A DNA stretch of 39,773 nucleotides from DAOTYH01 sp034435015 (lineage in GTDB: Bacteria; Chloroflexota; Anaerolineae; Aggregatilineales; UBA3940), in assembly GCA_034435015.1 (NCBI GenBank), contig DAOTYH010000096.1, positions 1 through 39,773 of the forward strand. The letters are read 5' to 3'. Of the stretch, positions 23,901 to 31,965 are shown piece by piece. The notes beneath the pieces were generated by a model, which had not been told where the DNA came from, did not search any database, and saw only the letters and a list, made by a program, of their open reading frames with translations. Position numbers and translations under genes: made by a program. Each line of letters opens with the position of its first letter. The first letter of the stretch is position 1.

Positions 23901-25006
23901 ATAATGGCATAGGTAGCGGTGAAGCTGAGCAAGCGGCTGGTGTCGAGGACGCTGTACTGAACAATACTGTAAGCGATCACCAAAGGGAAGAACAGAAAGG
24001 CAATCAGCAACAGCTCCATTGGCACGCTGACGATGTGGACTCCCGCCGCTGTATCCAATGCCCATAGGACGAACGGCGCGAAGGCGATCACCACGCCGCC
24101 TACTACCAGGCGGCTCTGTTCGCGTACCGACGGAGAAGCGGCAAACAGCGCCCGGATGAACAATACCACTGCAAACAGGACAATGGTCGCACCCGCGTAG
24201 TAATAGCCGGCATACCATGCCCGCAGAATCTCATTACGGCCCATCCCAAGCATCCACTGCGAGACAGCGATCAGCGCGAAGGTGGGGATCATGGGCATCC
24301 AGCGCAGCCACGGGCGTTTGATGACGACTACCGCCTCAGTCGGGAAAAGCAGGGTGAAAACCATCAGCAGGCCAGCGGCCAGCGGGATGGCGGCGGCCCA
24401 CAGCCGGACGAAGTTGTGGGTAGTCCATAAGTCAAAAGTAGTGCCTAGTGCCAGCGCGACAGCGCCGCACAGCATCAGGAAGACACGCCCGACCGCCTGA
24501 GTACGACGCCTGCGATAGACCCACAGTCCGACCCCCAAATAAACCAGCCCAGCCATGTAGGGGGCGACAAACAAACCCAGCAAGGTTGCTACAGGCAGGC
24601 GTTGGAGGGTCACAGTGACCTGCCGGACAGCGTTGGTCTGGCGGTTAAACAGATCGAGAGTGACTACGTCACCAGGAGTATACTGCCGGCGCAGGGTACT
24701 ATAAAGCTCACTGGCGCTGTTGATCGGCTGGCCGTCCAGCCTGACGATCTGCTCATCTTCCTGAAGCAGGCCTTGTCCCCCGCCAATGATGGCCACATTC
24801 ACGTTGTTGGGATATTCCACAAAGCCGCCCACAAAAGGAGTCTGTGCCCAGTTGATGGCCTGAAAGGGCGCCACGAGGTAAACAGCCGCCGCAACGATCA
24901 ACAGCAGTGCCAGCGCGACACGCCCCACCTGATCGGCGATATAGCGCTCGCGCAAAGGCCGCCGGGCCAGTTCACGTGACATCACAGAGGTAGTAACAGC
25001 GCTCAT
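20939..25006 (-). CDS. Giant membrane sensor histidine kinase: PDZ-like, multi-TM, four GAF domains, HisKA-HATPase
   Basis: 1355 residues. Residues 29-49 are a membrane helix. Residues 55-135 resemble a PDZ domain (LLQEDEQIVRLDGQPINSASEL), probably outside. About nine further helices run to about 410. Four GAF-type regions follow to about 1105, each led by helical linkers (LDVLSQVSQAVN, LATLNEISKELSS, LQNLQRIDRELNR). The kinase core has the H-box FVAHELKNP with phospho-acceptor H1122, an N-box with SNAHKYTPEGG, the DTGIGM G1-box and GTGLGLNI. It ends with no receiver domain, so a separate regulator is needed; none is adjacent. The ATG at 25006 has AAGGAA upstream. The ligand is unknown. Confidence 0.9.
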   Translation of the reverse strand: MSAVTTSVMSRELARRPLRERYIADQVGRVALALLLIVAAAVYLVAPFQAINWAQTPFVGGFVEYPNNVNVAIIGGGQGLLQEDEQIVRLDGQPINSASELYSTLRRQYTPGDVVTLDLFNRQTNAVRQVTVTLQRLPVATLLGLFVAPYMAGLVYLGVGLWVYRRRRTQAVGRVFLMLCGAVALALGTTFDLWTTHNFVRLWAAAIPLAAGLLMVFTLLFPTEAVVVIKRPWLRWMPMIPTFALIAVSQWMLGMGRNEILRAWYAGYYYAGATIVLFAVVLFIRALFAASPSVREQSRLVVGGVVIAFAPFVLWALDTAAGVHIVSVPMELLLIAFLFFPLVIAYSIVQYSVLDTSRLLSFTATYAIMAAIVMVGYGLLVSGLSLLTTAALGEMATNPLMVGLLAFTLVLVFQPFRQRLQQVIDSFFFRARSEYEERLTTFRHDLTLASGLNEVVRLLKQQIRETLVPTHTYVFLRDPQSGDFIAIGEGSRPDTDIRFEPHSGLVHALSTTRDVIFLELSKPLPPELIEEHARLAILRTPVLAPLQGQERLAGWIAVGNKRSGEPFGIQDLRFILALAEQASLAVERAQVISDLEQRVRELDVLSQVSQAVNFTTDPDVLLELIYTQTSRLIDTTNFYIVLHNPDRHTLSYALFIEGDERREDRENIHWPDNEGLAAEVIRTGRPLRTEDYVSECTRRGISPGQSRHYAWMGVPLNAGTTTLGAIVVASYIQGVIFTDEQLKILWAIADQAATALDKARLFRETERRARQLATLNEISKELSSTLDLENLLVRILRSAVDILNTEAGSLFLVDENTGELVFRVVQGGAQNLVGTRLPPGVGIVGQAVERGEPVISNDVLKDRRWFSEVDRETAFQTQSLLAVPLRIQDRSIGVVEVINKKDGTPFQEEDAALLTTFAAQAAIALDNARLLAATDAELSARVDELQNLQRIDRELNRTLKLDRVINITLEWALRTTGASAGAIGMLTADGTGIEILAASGYREDFLEQYKEKPFPADKGIVGRVLSSGKAEFTKNVGDDPDFVPASRGEPATQITVPIMRANKPVGVLVLESDAPDRFSPQDFDFAQRLVEHAAVAIENARLLEEIEQANRSKTEFISFVAHELKNPMTSIRGYTDLLRGGQAGPLNDTQTQFLNTIRSNIDRMTRLVSDLSDVARIETGHLRLDMSPLSVRMVVDETLRSLEEQIEYKNQELIVQVPDDLPFIFADHIRMVQVLTNLVSNAHKYTPEGGRITIGARLETVTDEATNETKPVVHHWVSDTGIGMTQEELDKLFTKFFRTERAKNMAQGTGLGLNITKSLIEAHGGKIWVESAPGAGTTFHYTVPVALEAAATDRS

Positions 25007-25097
25007 GAGAGTTCCTTGCCTGCTACTGCTAAACGTTCAGGACGATGGCTTGCTCCCCCGGCAGGGTAGACCAACGGCCCATCTGTTCTGTTTGATC

Positions 25098-25127
25098 ATT
25101 CTACCACAGGGTAGAATCTCGTGCTAA
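25098..25127 (-). promoter_or_regulatory. Sensor-kinase promoter overlapping a perfect 8-bp inverted repeat
   Basis: ATTCTACC-ACAG-GGTAGAAT (25098-25117) is a perfect inverted repeat. On the minus strand it supplies an extended -10 TGGTAGAAT, with TTAGCA (25122-25127) 18 bp upstream as a possible -35. The other arm gives TAGAAT on the plus strand, facing the methyltransferase gene. The symmetry suggests a repressor operator or opposed promoters. Confidence 0.45.
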
Positions 25128-25218
25128 GCCGTGGGGTTAGAGGAGGGTTTGAGGGGGAAGCTGTTGTGGTAAGATCAGGGCACAATGTAAACGGGTCTCA
25201 TCTGCTCAGGAGGGGGCT

Positions 25219-25980
25219 ATGCAGGCGTATGGGCGGGCCTTTGCCCGTGTCTATAATATGCGCTGGGGAAGCTTCGCGGAGCGGGTTGCGCCGCCCTTGC
25301 TGGAGCTTTACCTGACCACTGCCGCCGGACAGGCTAAACAGCCCGTGCTGGACGTGTGCTGTGGAACAGGACAGCTTGCACTGCACTTTCTGGAAAGAGG
25401 ATTCCGCGTGGTTGGGCTTGACCTGTCAGAGGAGATGCTCGGTTATGCCAGGGAGAACACGGCCTCCTATCTCTCAGCGGGGTTAGCTGAGTTTGTGCAG
25501 GCTGATGCTTCTAACTTCGCCTTAGAAGGCAGGCAGTTTGGGCTGGCTGTTTCAACCTACGATGCGCTCAATCACCTTCCGGATATGGCCGCTTTGCAAG
25601 GGTGCTTCCACAGCGTTTACCCTGTGGTAGTCGAGGGGGGTATGTTTGTCTTTGATCTGAACACGCGCCGGGGGTTACTGCGCTGGAATAATATCAACGT
25701 AGATGAATCGGACGATGTGGTCATTATCAACAGGGGGGTTTATGACGGCCAGGGCGACCGGGCTTACATGCGCATATCCGGTTTTGTGCGTGAGGCGGAC
25801 GGGCGGTATGAAAGGTTCGAGGAGACGGTCTACAATACGGTCTTCGACCCAGAGCCAGTCAGGGCGTCACTGCTGGATGCGGGCTGGCGCGGCGTGTACT
25901 TTGCACGCTTCCCGGACCTGAAAACACCAATCGAGGAGCCGGAGCAGGAAGGACGGGTGTTTGTTGTCGCTAGAAGGTAG
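25219..25980 (+). CDS. Class I SAM-dependent methyltransferase
   Basis: 253 residues. Motif I is VLDVCCGTGQLAL (43-55), and motif II has the acidic D68 in VVGLDLSEEML that binds the SAM ribose. A post-motif follows at AEFVQADASNF, then TYDALNHLPD. The fold is the usual Rossmann type with a small C-terminal beta insertion (YERFEETVYNTVFD), as in methyltransferases acting on small molecules. It is soluble with no membrane segment. The ATG at 25219 has CAGGAGG 7 nt upstream. It stands alone between the divergent sensor kinase and the convergent ECF operon, so its substrate cannot be inferred. Confidence 0.9.
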   Translation: MQAYGRAFARVYNMRWGSFAERVAPPLLELYLTTAAGQAKQPVLDVCCGTGQLALHFLERGFRVVGLDLSEEMLGYARENTASYLSAGLAEFVQADASNFALEGRQFGLAVSTYDALNHLPDMAALQGCFHSVYPVVVEGGMFVFDLNTRRGLLRWNNINVDESDDVVIINRGVYDGQGDRAYMRISGFVREADGRYERFEETVYNTVFDPEPVRASLLDAGWRGVYFARFPDLKTPIEEPEQEGRVFVVARR

Positions 25981-26012
25981 GTACTGGCTGGTTAGGCGCT
26001 GGCATAAAAATA

Positions 26013-26051
26013 ACAGGGGGAGCAGGTCTATGTGATGTCCGCTCCCCCTGT
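26013..26051. terminator. Bidirectional terminator between methyltransferase and ecfT
   Basis: A perfect 11-bp stem ACAGGGGGAGC/GCTCCCCCTGT (26013-26023 with 26041-26051) has a 17-nt loop. On the minus strand it is followed by TATTTTTATG, making it a convincing terminator for the ECF operon; on the plus strand the tail is GTGTGT. Confidence 0.75.
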
Positions 26052-26058
26052 GTGTCGG

Positions 26059-26940
26059 TCAGTACAGGAAGGGCGGGACCCACAGCCCCCCTAGACCGGC
26101 CCGCTTGAGCACAATGGCGCCTGCCAGCATGAAAATACCCAGCCCGATATAGAACCAGTCAATAGGGCGGTACTTGAGCTGAGGCAGCCAGGTACGCGGC
26201 CCTACTCCGAAGGCGCGTAAATCCATCGCGTCGGTGATCTCTTCGCCCCCTACCACTGCCCCTACTGTTAGAGGGATAAGCAAAGGGGCAAAGTTACGGA
26301 TGCGCTGGATCAGGCCGCTCCCTTTCGTGCCCTCCAGCTCAAAGCCGCGCGCCCGCTGGGCATCGGTGATGATCTGAAAGTCGCGTCCCAGCGTGGGGAT
26401 GAATCGGAATGCCATCTCCATGGCATAGGCTACCTTGTCACCCAACCCCAGCCCGCGAAAAGTGATGCCGTATAGGGCTGGGTCAATGGTGTAGGGGATG
26501 ACCACTGACAAAGCGGCAAAGGTTGTGATACGGATGATCTGCGCCACCAGATAGGTCAGACGTTCAGCGCTCAACTGGAAGGCAATTTGTGCGCCCAGCA
26601 GGTTAAACGAAGGTGACCATAAGGGGTGTTCCTGTGAACGGTCATAGACGCCCGCCGCGCCGCGCCCTGTCAAGAAGGTGATCAGGGACAGCATCGTGCC
26701 GATAATCAAGATCACGATCCAGAAGCGGCGCATCTGTTGCCAGGTCAGCCGTGCCAGCACAATCTGGGTAATGGCTATCCCCAAGAACCCCAACAGGAAG
26801 CGGATGTCCCAGAAACCTGATCCGCCGCCGGGGACAAAGCCTACTGTGACCAGCGTACACAGCAGGAAGATGATCTTCGCACGCGGATCAAGCCGATGAA
26901 AGATGGTATCACGCGGCTTGTAGGCCCAATTGACGAGCAT
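26059..26940 (-). CDS. ecfT: ECF transporter transmembrane component EcfT
   Basis: 293 residues with about six membrane helices. The N-terminal KPRDTIFHRLDPRAKI is the usual EcfT start. The two coupling-helix motifs that bind the ATPases are seen: A197-R198-G199 in QRARGFELEG and a second, weaker LRAFG at 241-245. EcfT links the S component to the two ATPases in the membrane. It is the last gene of an ecfA-S-T operon on the minus strand and is followed by a terminator. AAGGTGA precedes the ATG at 26940. Confidence 0.9.
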   Translation of the reverse strand: MLVNWAYKPRDTIFHRLDPRAKIIFLLCTLVTVGFVPGGGSGFWDIRFLLGFLGIAITQIVLARLTWQQMRRFWIVILIIGTMLSLITFLTGRGAAGVYDRSQEHPLWSPSFNLLGAQIAFQLSAERLTYLVAQIIRITTFAALSVVIPYTIDPALYGITFRGLGLGDKVAYAMEMAFRFIPTLGRDFQIITDAQRARGFELEGTKGSGLIQRIRNFAPLLIPLTVGAVVGGEEITDAMDLRAFGVGPRTWLPQLKYRPIDWFYIGLGIFMLAGAIVLKRAGLGGLWVPPFLY

Positions 26941-27008
26941 AGGTCACCTTCGCTTGAGCAGATTGACAGGGGCGGGGCAGGCCCAGCCCCTGCCTCGCGG
27001 ATGTCATA

Positions 27009-28160
27009 TTACCGCCCGGTCTGGGCGCGGGCCTGCTTCCATGCGGCGTACAGCAGGGGGGTCAGAATGACAGCAAACAAGGTGTTTGGCCCTGCCGCCG
27101 GGATGAACTCGCCGATGAAAGCCGTTGTGAAGCTGTAGCCGTTGTAGGGGATGTCGGCCATCGCGGCAAAGCCGATGCCGACGATGACACCCAGCGCGCC
27201 CCATACTACCAGCCCGCGCGTTTCTTCGTTATCCAGCCACGTGCTGATGGCTTTGGCCCGGCTGTTGACAAAGAATGCTCCTATAGCGCACAGCACGGCG
27301 ACCGCCCACACGGCGATGACACCCCCTGAGAAGCCGTTTTGCACCAGATCAACGACGCCAAAGGCGGCAAAGGCCAGCGTGAGGACTATCAGCAGGTAGG
27401 GCCAGAACTGCGGCGCCAGCGACAAGCCGAGCATCACGACCAGCACGACCAGCATGATATACCACCAGTTACCAAAGTTGGCCTGCTCTCCGGACCATGG
27501 GTCGGCGATATTAGGAGACACAAGCGGTAGTATCACTCCCAAGGCCAGCACAGCAACCACGATCCAGCGCAGAATGTTGATCCTGCCGCGCAGACCGCCC
27601 GACAGATACATGCCAGCCAGCCCTGGCACCAGACCCATCAGCCCGTTGGCCACGTCCCAGATCGGGAAAACGCCCCAGCCAGTCAGCGCGTCACCCAGCA
27701 CATTGCCAAACAGCCCTGAGAAGAAGCCAACCGCCGGCCCAAAGGCAAACCCGAAGAAAATCGGGATCACGACCACCGGCCTGAGCGCGACCAGGCTGAC
27801 GGAAGGCACCGGCACGATGTTAAATACCCATGACAGCACACCGTACAGCGCCGCGCCGATTGCCATCATCACCACTTCGCGTGTGCCGATCTTGAACATC
27901 TCAGATTCGGCGAAGAGGATGTAGATCAGATAGAGCACAATGGCGCCAACGATAACCCATGTCAGCCACCAGTTCAGGAAGTCAGCGGCCTGAATCCAGC
28001 TGCCGATGCCCCCCTCTTCTGGTGACGGCCAGGGTATCCAGAGCAGTCTGCCTTCTGCACCCCGTGCCGCGGCGATCTGATCGCCAATGAACAGCAATAC
28101 CAGCAGGATGATCAGGCCGATTACCACAATAACCAGCCCTCTCACATACTTGTTGCTCAT
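27009..28160 (-). CDS. ECF transporter substrate-binding S component with extra membrane helices
   Basis: 383 residues; S components are usually about 170-220. Residues 1-85 form two extra helices. An S-type module starts near residue 90 (REVVMMAIGAALYGVLSWVFN) with the typical PVVVIPIFFGFAFGPAVGFFSGLFGNVLGD stretch. The normal end (GPNTLFAVILTPLLYAAWK) comes only at the C-terminus. Between them about four additional helices appear inserted (roughly residues 200-300). It binds the substrate, probably a vitamin or related compound; no riboswitch was recognised that would name it. I start at ATG 28160 because AGGAGGTAAGGAG stands before it, 26 codons inside the longest frame. It lies between ecfA and ecfT. 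Confidence 0.85.
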   Translation of the reverse strand: MSNKYVRGLVIVVIGLIILLVLLFIGDQIAAARGAEGRLLWIPWPSPEEGGIGSWIQAADFLNWWLTWVIVGAIVLYLIYILFAESEMFKIGTREVVMMAIGAALYGVLSWVFNIVPVPSVSLVALRPVVVIPIFFGFAFGPAVGFFSGLFGNVLGDALTGWGVFPIWDVANGLMGLVPGLAGMYLSGGLRGRINILRWIVVAVLALGVILPLVSPNIADPWSGEQANFGNWWYIMLVVLVVMLGLSLAPQFWPYLLIVLTLAFAAFGVVDLVQNGFSGGVIAVWAVAVLCAIGAFFVNSRAKAISTWLDNEETRGLVVWGALGVIVGIGFAAMADIPYNGYSFTTAFIGEFIPAAGPNTLFAVILTPLLYAAWKQARAQTGR

Positions 28161-28249
28161 CTCCTTACCTCCTGTGAAAGCAGTGTATTTAGGTATAGAG
28201 TCCAATGGCGCATGGCAGTGCCTTTGTACTCCCTGCACCCTCTGTCTAC

Positions 28250-29896
28250 TTAGACGCGCTCCAGCGCATGGGCCAGCGCCTCAGCCCGCATGAAGCGTCC
28301 TGTCTTGCCGTAATATTCCAGGTTGGCTTTGAGCAGTGAAGACGGAATCACGCGGCAACGCTGGAGCGCGTCGAGATCGGCCAGCACCTCAGGCGGCGGG
28401 CCGTCTCGTATGATCTGGCCGTCTCCCATCAGGAGTACGCGGTTGGCGTAACAGACGGCCAGATCAATGTCGTGGGTGATGAAGATGATAGCGGCAAAGC
28501 TGTAGGGTCTTTCTTCGGCTGTGCCCAGCCCTACCACCGAGTCCATAAAGCTCATATAGTTGGCGTAGTCTTGGCCGGCGGTCGGCTCGTCCATGACCAG
28601 AATGGCGCTCCGCATAGCCAGAATGGAGGCAATGCTGACGCGCTTTTGCTGGCCAAAACTAAGCGAAAGCGGCGGGCGGTCGATCTCTTCACTCAGGTTG
28701 ACAACAGCCAGGGCTTGCTCGGTGTCTACCGCGATCTGATCCGGGTTGTGACCCAAATTGCGCGGCCCAAAGGCTAACTCCTCACGCACCGTTGGCGCAA
28801 AGAGCATATGGCGCGGACTCTGGAAGACATAGCCGATGGTCTGGGCCATCTGGGCGACGGTCATCTGGCGGCTGTCTTTCCCACGCAATAAAACCCGCCC
28901 GGTAGTGGGGCGCAACAGACCAATGGCATGTTTGACAAGGGTTGTCTTCCCTGCACCATTTGGGCCTAAGACCGCGATCACGTCGCCCTGCCGGATGGTC
29001 AGGTTGATGTCCTTGAGCACCAGCGGGCCGTCACCATACTGGAAGGAGACATTCTCAAACTCGATCAGCGCCGGCGCATCTGGGCGGGCGGGCGGCGCTG
29101 AGGGGTGATCGTCGGCGGCAGAGCCTCTGGCGCGGGCGATCACAATGGGGGCGGGCAGTTTGACAGCATGGTAATCGGCGGTTTGCAACAGATCATCTAC
29201 AGGTCCCAGATAGGTGACACGTCCGTCCTGCATGTGCATAGCTAGATCAGGATGGACGGACAGCACATCTTCGACGCGGTGCTCGATCAACAGGATGGTC
29301 TTGCCCTCATCAGCCAGCCGCCGGATCAGCGCCAGTGCCTCTTGGGCGCTGGCTGGGTCGAGGTTTGCCAGTGGTTCATCGAGCGCCAGAATGCCGGGGC
29401 GCATAACCAGCACACCGGCCAGGGCGACTTTCTGCTTTTCCCCTCCTGACAGCGAGAATGTCTCGCGCGTTTTTAGATGGCTGAGGCCTAGATACTCCAG
29501 CGTGTCTTCCACACGGCTGATGATCTCTTCGCGCGGCAGGCCAAGATTCTCCAGCCCGAAGGCCACTTCCTGTTGCACAGTAGCGCCCAGTATCTGCCGT
29601 TCTGGGTCCTGGAGCACTGTCCCCACCACCTGAGAGATGGATGCCAGCGGCTTGTCGCTGAGGTCTTGTCCGTTCAACAAGATGCGCCCGCTGATCTCGG
29701 CCTTGTAACTGCGCGGGATCAGGCCGTTAATGCAACGGAGCAGGGTGGTCTTGCCGCACCCGCTGGCGCCGGCAATCAGCACAATCTGGCCTGCCTGTAC
29801 GCTGAGAGATATGTCCTGTAAGGCATATTCCTGCCTTGTAGCGTAGCGGCAGGACAGATTTTCGATAACGAGCGGTAGAGTTGCGTCCGGTTGCAT
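28250..29896 (-). CDS. ecfA: ECF transporter fused double ATPase (EcfA-EcfA')
   Basis: 548 residues carrying two ABC ATPase domains in one chain; many bacteria have two genes instead. Domain 1 has Walker A GASGCGKT (K49), signature LSGGE (149-153) and Walker B ILALDEP (169-175). Domain 2, after a Pro/Ala linker near 255-270, has Walker A GPNGAGKT (K317) and Walker B ILVMDEP, but its signature reads LSFGQ, a change of the second position. It powers uptake through the S and T components encoded next. No clear Shine-Dalgarno precedes the ATG at 29896. The upstream 248 bp separate it from hrcA and hold repeated CAAGGGG motifs. Confidence 0.92.
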   Translation of the reverse strand: MQPDATLPLVIENLSCRYATRQEYALQDISLSVQAGQIVLIAGASGCGKTTLLRCINGLIPRSYKAEISGRILLNGQDLSDKPLASISQVVGTVLQDPERQILGATVQQEVAFGLENLGLPREEIISRVEDTLEYLGLSHLKTRETFSLSGGEKQKVALAGVLVMRPGILALDEPLANLDPASAQEALALIRRLADEGKTILLIEHRVEDVLSVHPDLAMHMQDGRVTYLGPVDDLLQTADYHAVKLPAPIVIARARGSAADDHPSAPPARPDAPALIEFENVSFQYGDGPLVLKDINLTIRQGDVIAVLGPNGAGKTTLVKHAIGLLRPTTGRVLLRGKDSRQMTVAQMAQTIGYVFQSPRHMLFAPTVREELAFGPRNLGHNPDQIAVDTEQALAVVNLSEEIDRPPLSLSFGQQKRVSIASILAMRSAILVMDEPTAGQDYANYMSFMDSVVGLGTAEERPYSFAAIIFITHDIDLAVCYANRVLLMGDGQIIRDGPPPEVLADLDALQRCRVIPSSLLKANLEYYGKTGRFMRAEALAHALERV

Positions 29897-29937
29897 GGAG
29901 GCGGCCTATCCGTATTTAAAGTGTGCAAGTATCGTCC

Positions 29938-30019
29938 CCCCTTGATCAAAACCCAGTCAAGGGGTGCGGGTTGCTCTTGGGGAGACTGCTTAGCTTAATT
30001 ATAAGGTATTGTCAAGGGG
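29938..30019. repeat. CAAGGGG repeat cluster between ecfA and hrcA
   Basis: CCCCTTGA (29938-29945) and TCAAGGGG (29957-29964) form a perfect 8-bp inverted repeat, and a third TCAAGGGG lies at 30012-30019. A TATAAT for the minus strand is at 29998-30003, between copies two and three. This may be an operator set or leader hairpin for the ECF operon; no known riboswitch was recognised. Confidence 0.4.
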
Positions 30020-30056
30020 GTGAACAGGGAATGAGCTTGCCCCTGAGTATGCCGGT

Positions 30057-30086
30057 TTGACAATCAGCCTGCCATCATGGTAGGAT
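30057..30086 (+). promoter_or_regulatory. SigA-type promoter of the hrcA heat-shock operon
   Basis: A consensus TTGACA (30057-30062) and TAGGAT (30081-30086) are 18 bp apart. The expected transcription start lies just before the CIRCE at 30102, the usual arrangement for HrcA control. Confidence 0.7.
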
Positions 30087-30101
30087 CACCAAATAGGAGA
30101 T

Positions 30102-30128
30102 TTAGCACTCTCACACCGAGAGTGCTAA
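30102..30128 (+). promoter_or_regulatory. CIRCE operator (HrcA binding site)
   Basis: TTAGCACTC, nine bases, GAGTGCTAA: a perfect match to the CIRCE consensus, directly downstream of the promoter and 17 bp before hrcA. HrcA bound here represses the operon until heat shock titrates its GroEL partner. Confidence 0.97.
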
Positions 30129-30144
30129 ATGAGGGGGAGGTGAG

Positions 30145-31275
30145 ATGGCAGAGCTTACCAAGCGGCAGGAATACATTCTGGGCCTGATCGTTCGAGAGTA
30201 TGTGAAAGCGCCTACGCCGGTCAGCTCGAAGGCATTGGTGGACAAATATGCGCTCGATGTCAGCACGGCTACCGTCCGCAATGATATGGCCGTGCTGGAG
30301 GAACAGGGCCTGATCACCGCTCCTCATACTTCAGCCGGACGTGTCCCCACGGAAGCGGGGTATCGCTACTTTGTCCAGCGGCTGATCAGTGATACCGATC
30401 TAACCCCCGCTGAGCGCCGCATGATCCGCCATCAGTTCCATCAGGCCCACCTTGATATTGAGCAGTGGCTCCGGCTGGCGGCTTCGGTGCTGGCTCACAC
30501 AGCCCGTAGTGCCTCATTGGTCACTTCCCCTTTGCCTGCTCGTGCTTCTTTCAAACACCTTGAGCTGATCAGCACGCAGGGGCGCCTTGTCCTGCTGATT
30601 CTGGTACTGGAGGGGGGCGATGTGCGCCAGCAGATGCTCACGCTGGCCGAGCCGGTCCCGCAGGAGGTGCTGAGTCAAGTAGCGGCGCGTGTCAGCAAGT
30701 TGTGCGTGGGGAAGAGGGCTGAATGGATTCGCGCTGAAGCCGAGCGCCAGCCTACCCTAGATCAGGAGATCATGCAATTGACGGCTGACCTGCTGGAGCG
30801 AGCCGATCTGGGGCATCGCACCGTATATACAGATGGACTGGTGAACATCCTTGATCCGGACTACCTCCTCAACCAGTTGGAGATTGATGAGCCGTCAGCG
30901 CGGGCCGAGCTTCAGCGGGCGCTGGATGAAGTAGACAGCCCCGGTGCCCGTCAGGCCCTTCACTTGCTGGAACAGCAGAGTCTGCTGGAAGAGATACTGG
31001 CTGAGGCGCTTTCACCGGACGTGAATGGTGTTCAAGTGATGATTGCGGGAGAAGGGCGCTGGGAAGAGCTGAGCCATGCCAGCATGGTACTCTCTCGTTA
31101 TGGCGTAAAAGGATATGCGATGGGCGCTCTGGGCGTTCTGGGGCCGACACGACTGCATTACGGGCGGGCTGTCTCCGCAGTACGGTATGTGGCAGGGCTG
31201 ATGAGTGATTTGTTGATCAGCATCTATGGCGAACAGGATCGAGCCAGCCCAGAGGAGGGAAACTCCCTGTATTAG
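30145..31275 (+). CDS. hrcA: Heat-inducible transcription repressor HrcA
   Basis: 376 residues. The N-terminal winged helix has LTKRQEYILGLIVREYV, PVSSKALV and the recognition region STATVRNDMAVLEEQGLITAPHTSAGRVPT, which is highly typical. A GAF-like dimer domain follows. It binds CIRCE at 30102-30128 and so represses its own operon. The ATG at 30145 follows GGAGGTGAG. grpE begins 102 bp later, and the order hrcA-grpE-dnaK-dnaJ-prmA matches the Gram-positive type dnaK operon. Confidence 0.97.
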   Translation: MAELTKRQEYILGLIVREYVKAPTPVSSKALVDKYALDVSTATVRNDMAVLEEQGLITAPHTSAGRVPTEAGYRYFVQRLISDTDLTPAERRMIRHQFHQAHLDIEQWLRLAASVLAHTARSASLVTSPLPARASFKHLELISTQGRLVLLILVLEGGDVRQQMLTLAEPVPQEVLSQVAARVSKLCVGKRAEWIRAEAERQPTLDQEIMQLTADLLERADLGHRTVYTDGLVNILDPDYLLNQLEIDEPSARAELQRALDEVDSPGARQALHLLEQQSLLEEILAEALSPDVNGVQVMIAGEGRWEELSHASMVLSRYGVKGYAMGALGVLGPTRLHYGRAVSAVRYVAGLMSDLLISIYGEQDRASPEEGNSLY

Positions 31276-31377
31276 AAATCGATCAGAAAAATGCGGCTCT
31301 TATGTTTATCTAATGCGTCCCGAATACAATCCAACACGACTAGCAGACCGAGAACAAGGCGAGGAGGAAGATAAGGA

Positions 31378-31950
31378 TTGGTGAACGAAGAACCTGTACT
31401 GGGCCAGTCAGGCGAACCAGAGGCCTCTGAGCCTGAAACATTGGTGCAACAGCAAGAGGAACAAGCCGGCGAGGCACAGGCAGAAGCTCCTCTTGATCTG
31501 GAGGCGGAGTTGAACAAGGCTCAGGCGCAGGCCGCCGAGTATCTGGACGGCTGGCAGCGTGCCCGTGCCGAGCTGGCAAATTACAAGAAGCGTGTAGACC
31601 GTGAGCGGGCCGAGTGGGAGACAGTCATTCGGGGAGAGGTGATCTCCGGGCTGTTGCCGGCGCTGGACGATTTTGATCTGGCGTTGGAGAAACTGCCAGC
31701 CGATCTGGCCAACAATGAGTGGGTGACGGGTATCACCCTCGTCTATCGGAAGTTGCAGGCGCAACTGGGTGCGCTGGGGCTGAGCGAGATCGAAGCCGTC
31801 GGGAAACCTTTTGATCCGGCTGTGCATGAAGCTGTCACTCATGAAGCCTGCGAGGGGCATGAGTCTGGGACTGTCATCGGCGTCATTCGGAAGGGATACC
31901 AGCTTAATGGCAAGGTGATCCGTCCGGCGCTGGTGCGGGTGGCTCAGTGA
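31378..31950 (+). CDS. grpE: Nucleotide exchange factor GrpE
   Basis: 190 residues. An acidic, Gln/Glu-rich N-terminus (to about residue 50) is followed by a long coiled coil (AAEYLDGWQRARAELANYKKRVDRE) and the beta-wing domain (GKPFDPAVHEAV, ending QLNGKVIRPALVRVAQ). GrpE dimers release ADP from DnaK. The start is TTG 31378 or GTG 31381; GAGGAGG at 31361-31367 suits the TTG better (10 nt), but the GTG cannot be excluded. A TACAAT at 31325-31330 could be an internal promoter, though its -35 is poor. Confidence 0.95.
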   Translation: MVNEEPVLGQSGEPEASEPETLVQQQEEQAGEAQAEAPLDLEAELNKAQAQAAEYLDGWQRARAELANYKKRVDRERAEWETVIRGEVISGLLPALDDFDLALEKLPADLANNEWVTGITLVYRKLQAQLGALGLSEIEAVGKPFDPAVHEAVTHEACEGHESGTVIGVIRKGYQLNGKVIRPALVRVAQ

Positions 31951-31965
31951 GCCATGGCTTGAGCA

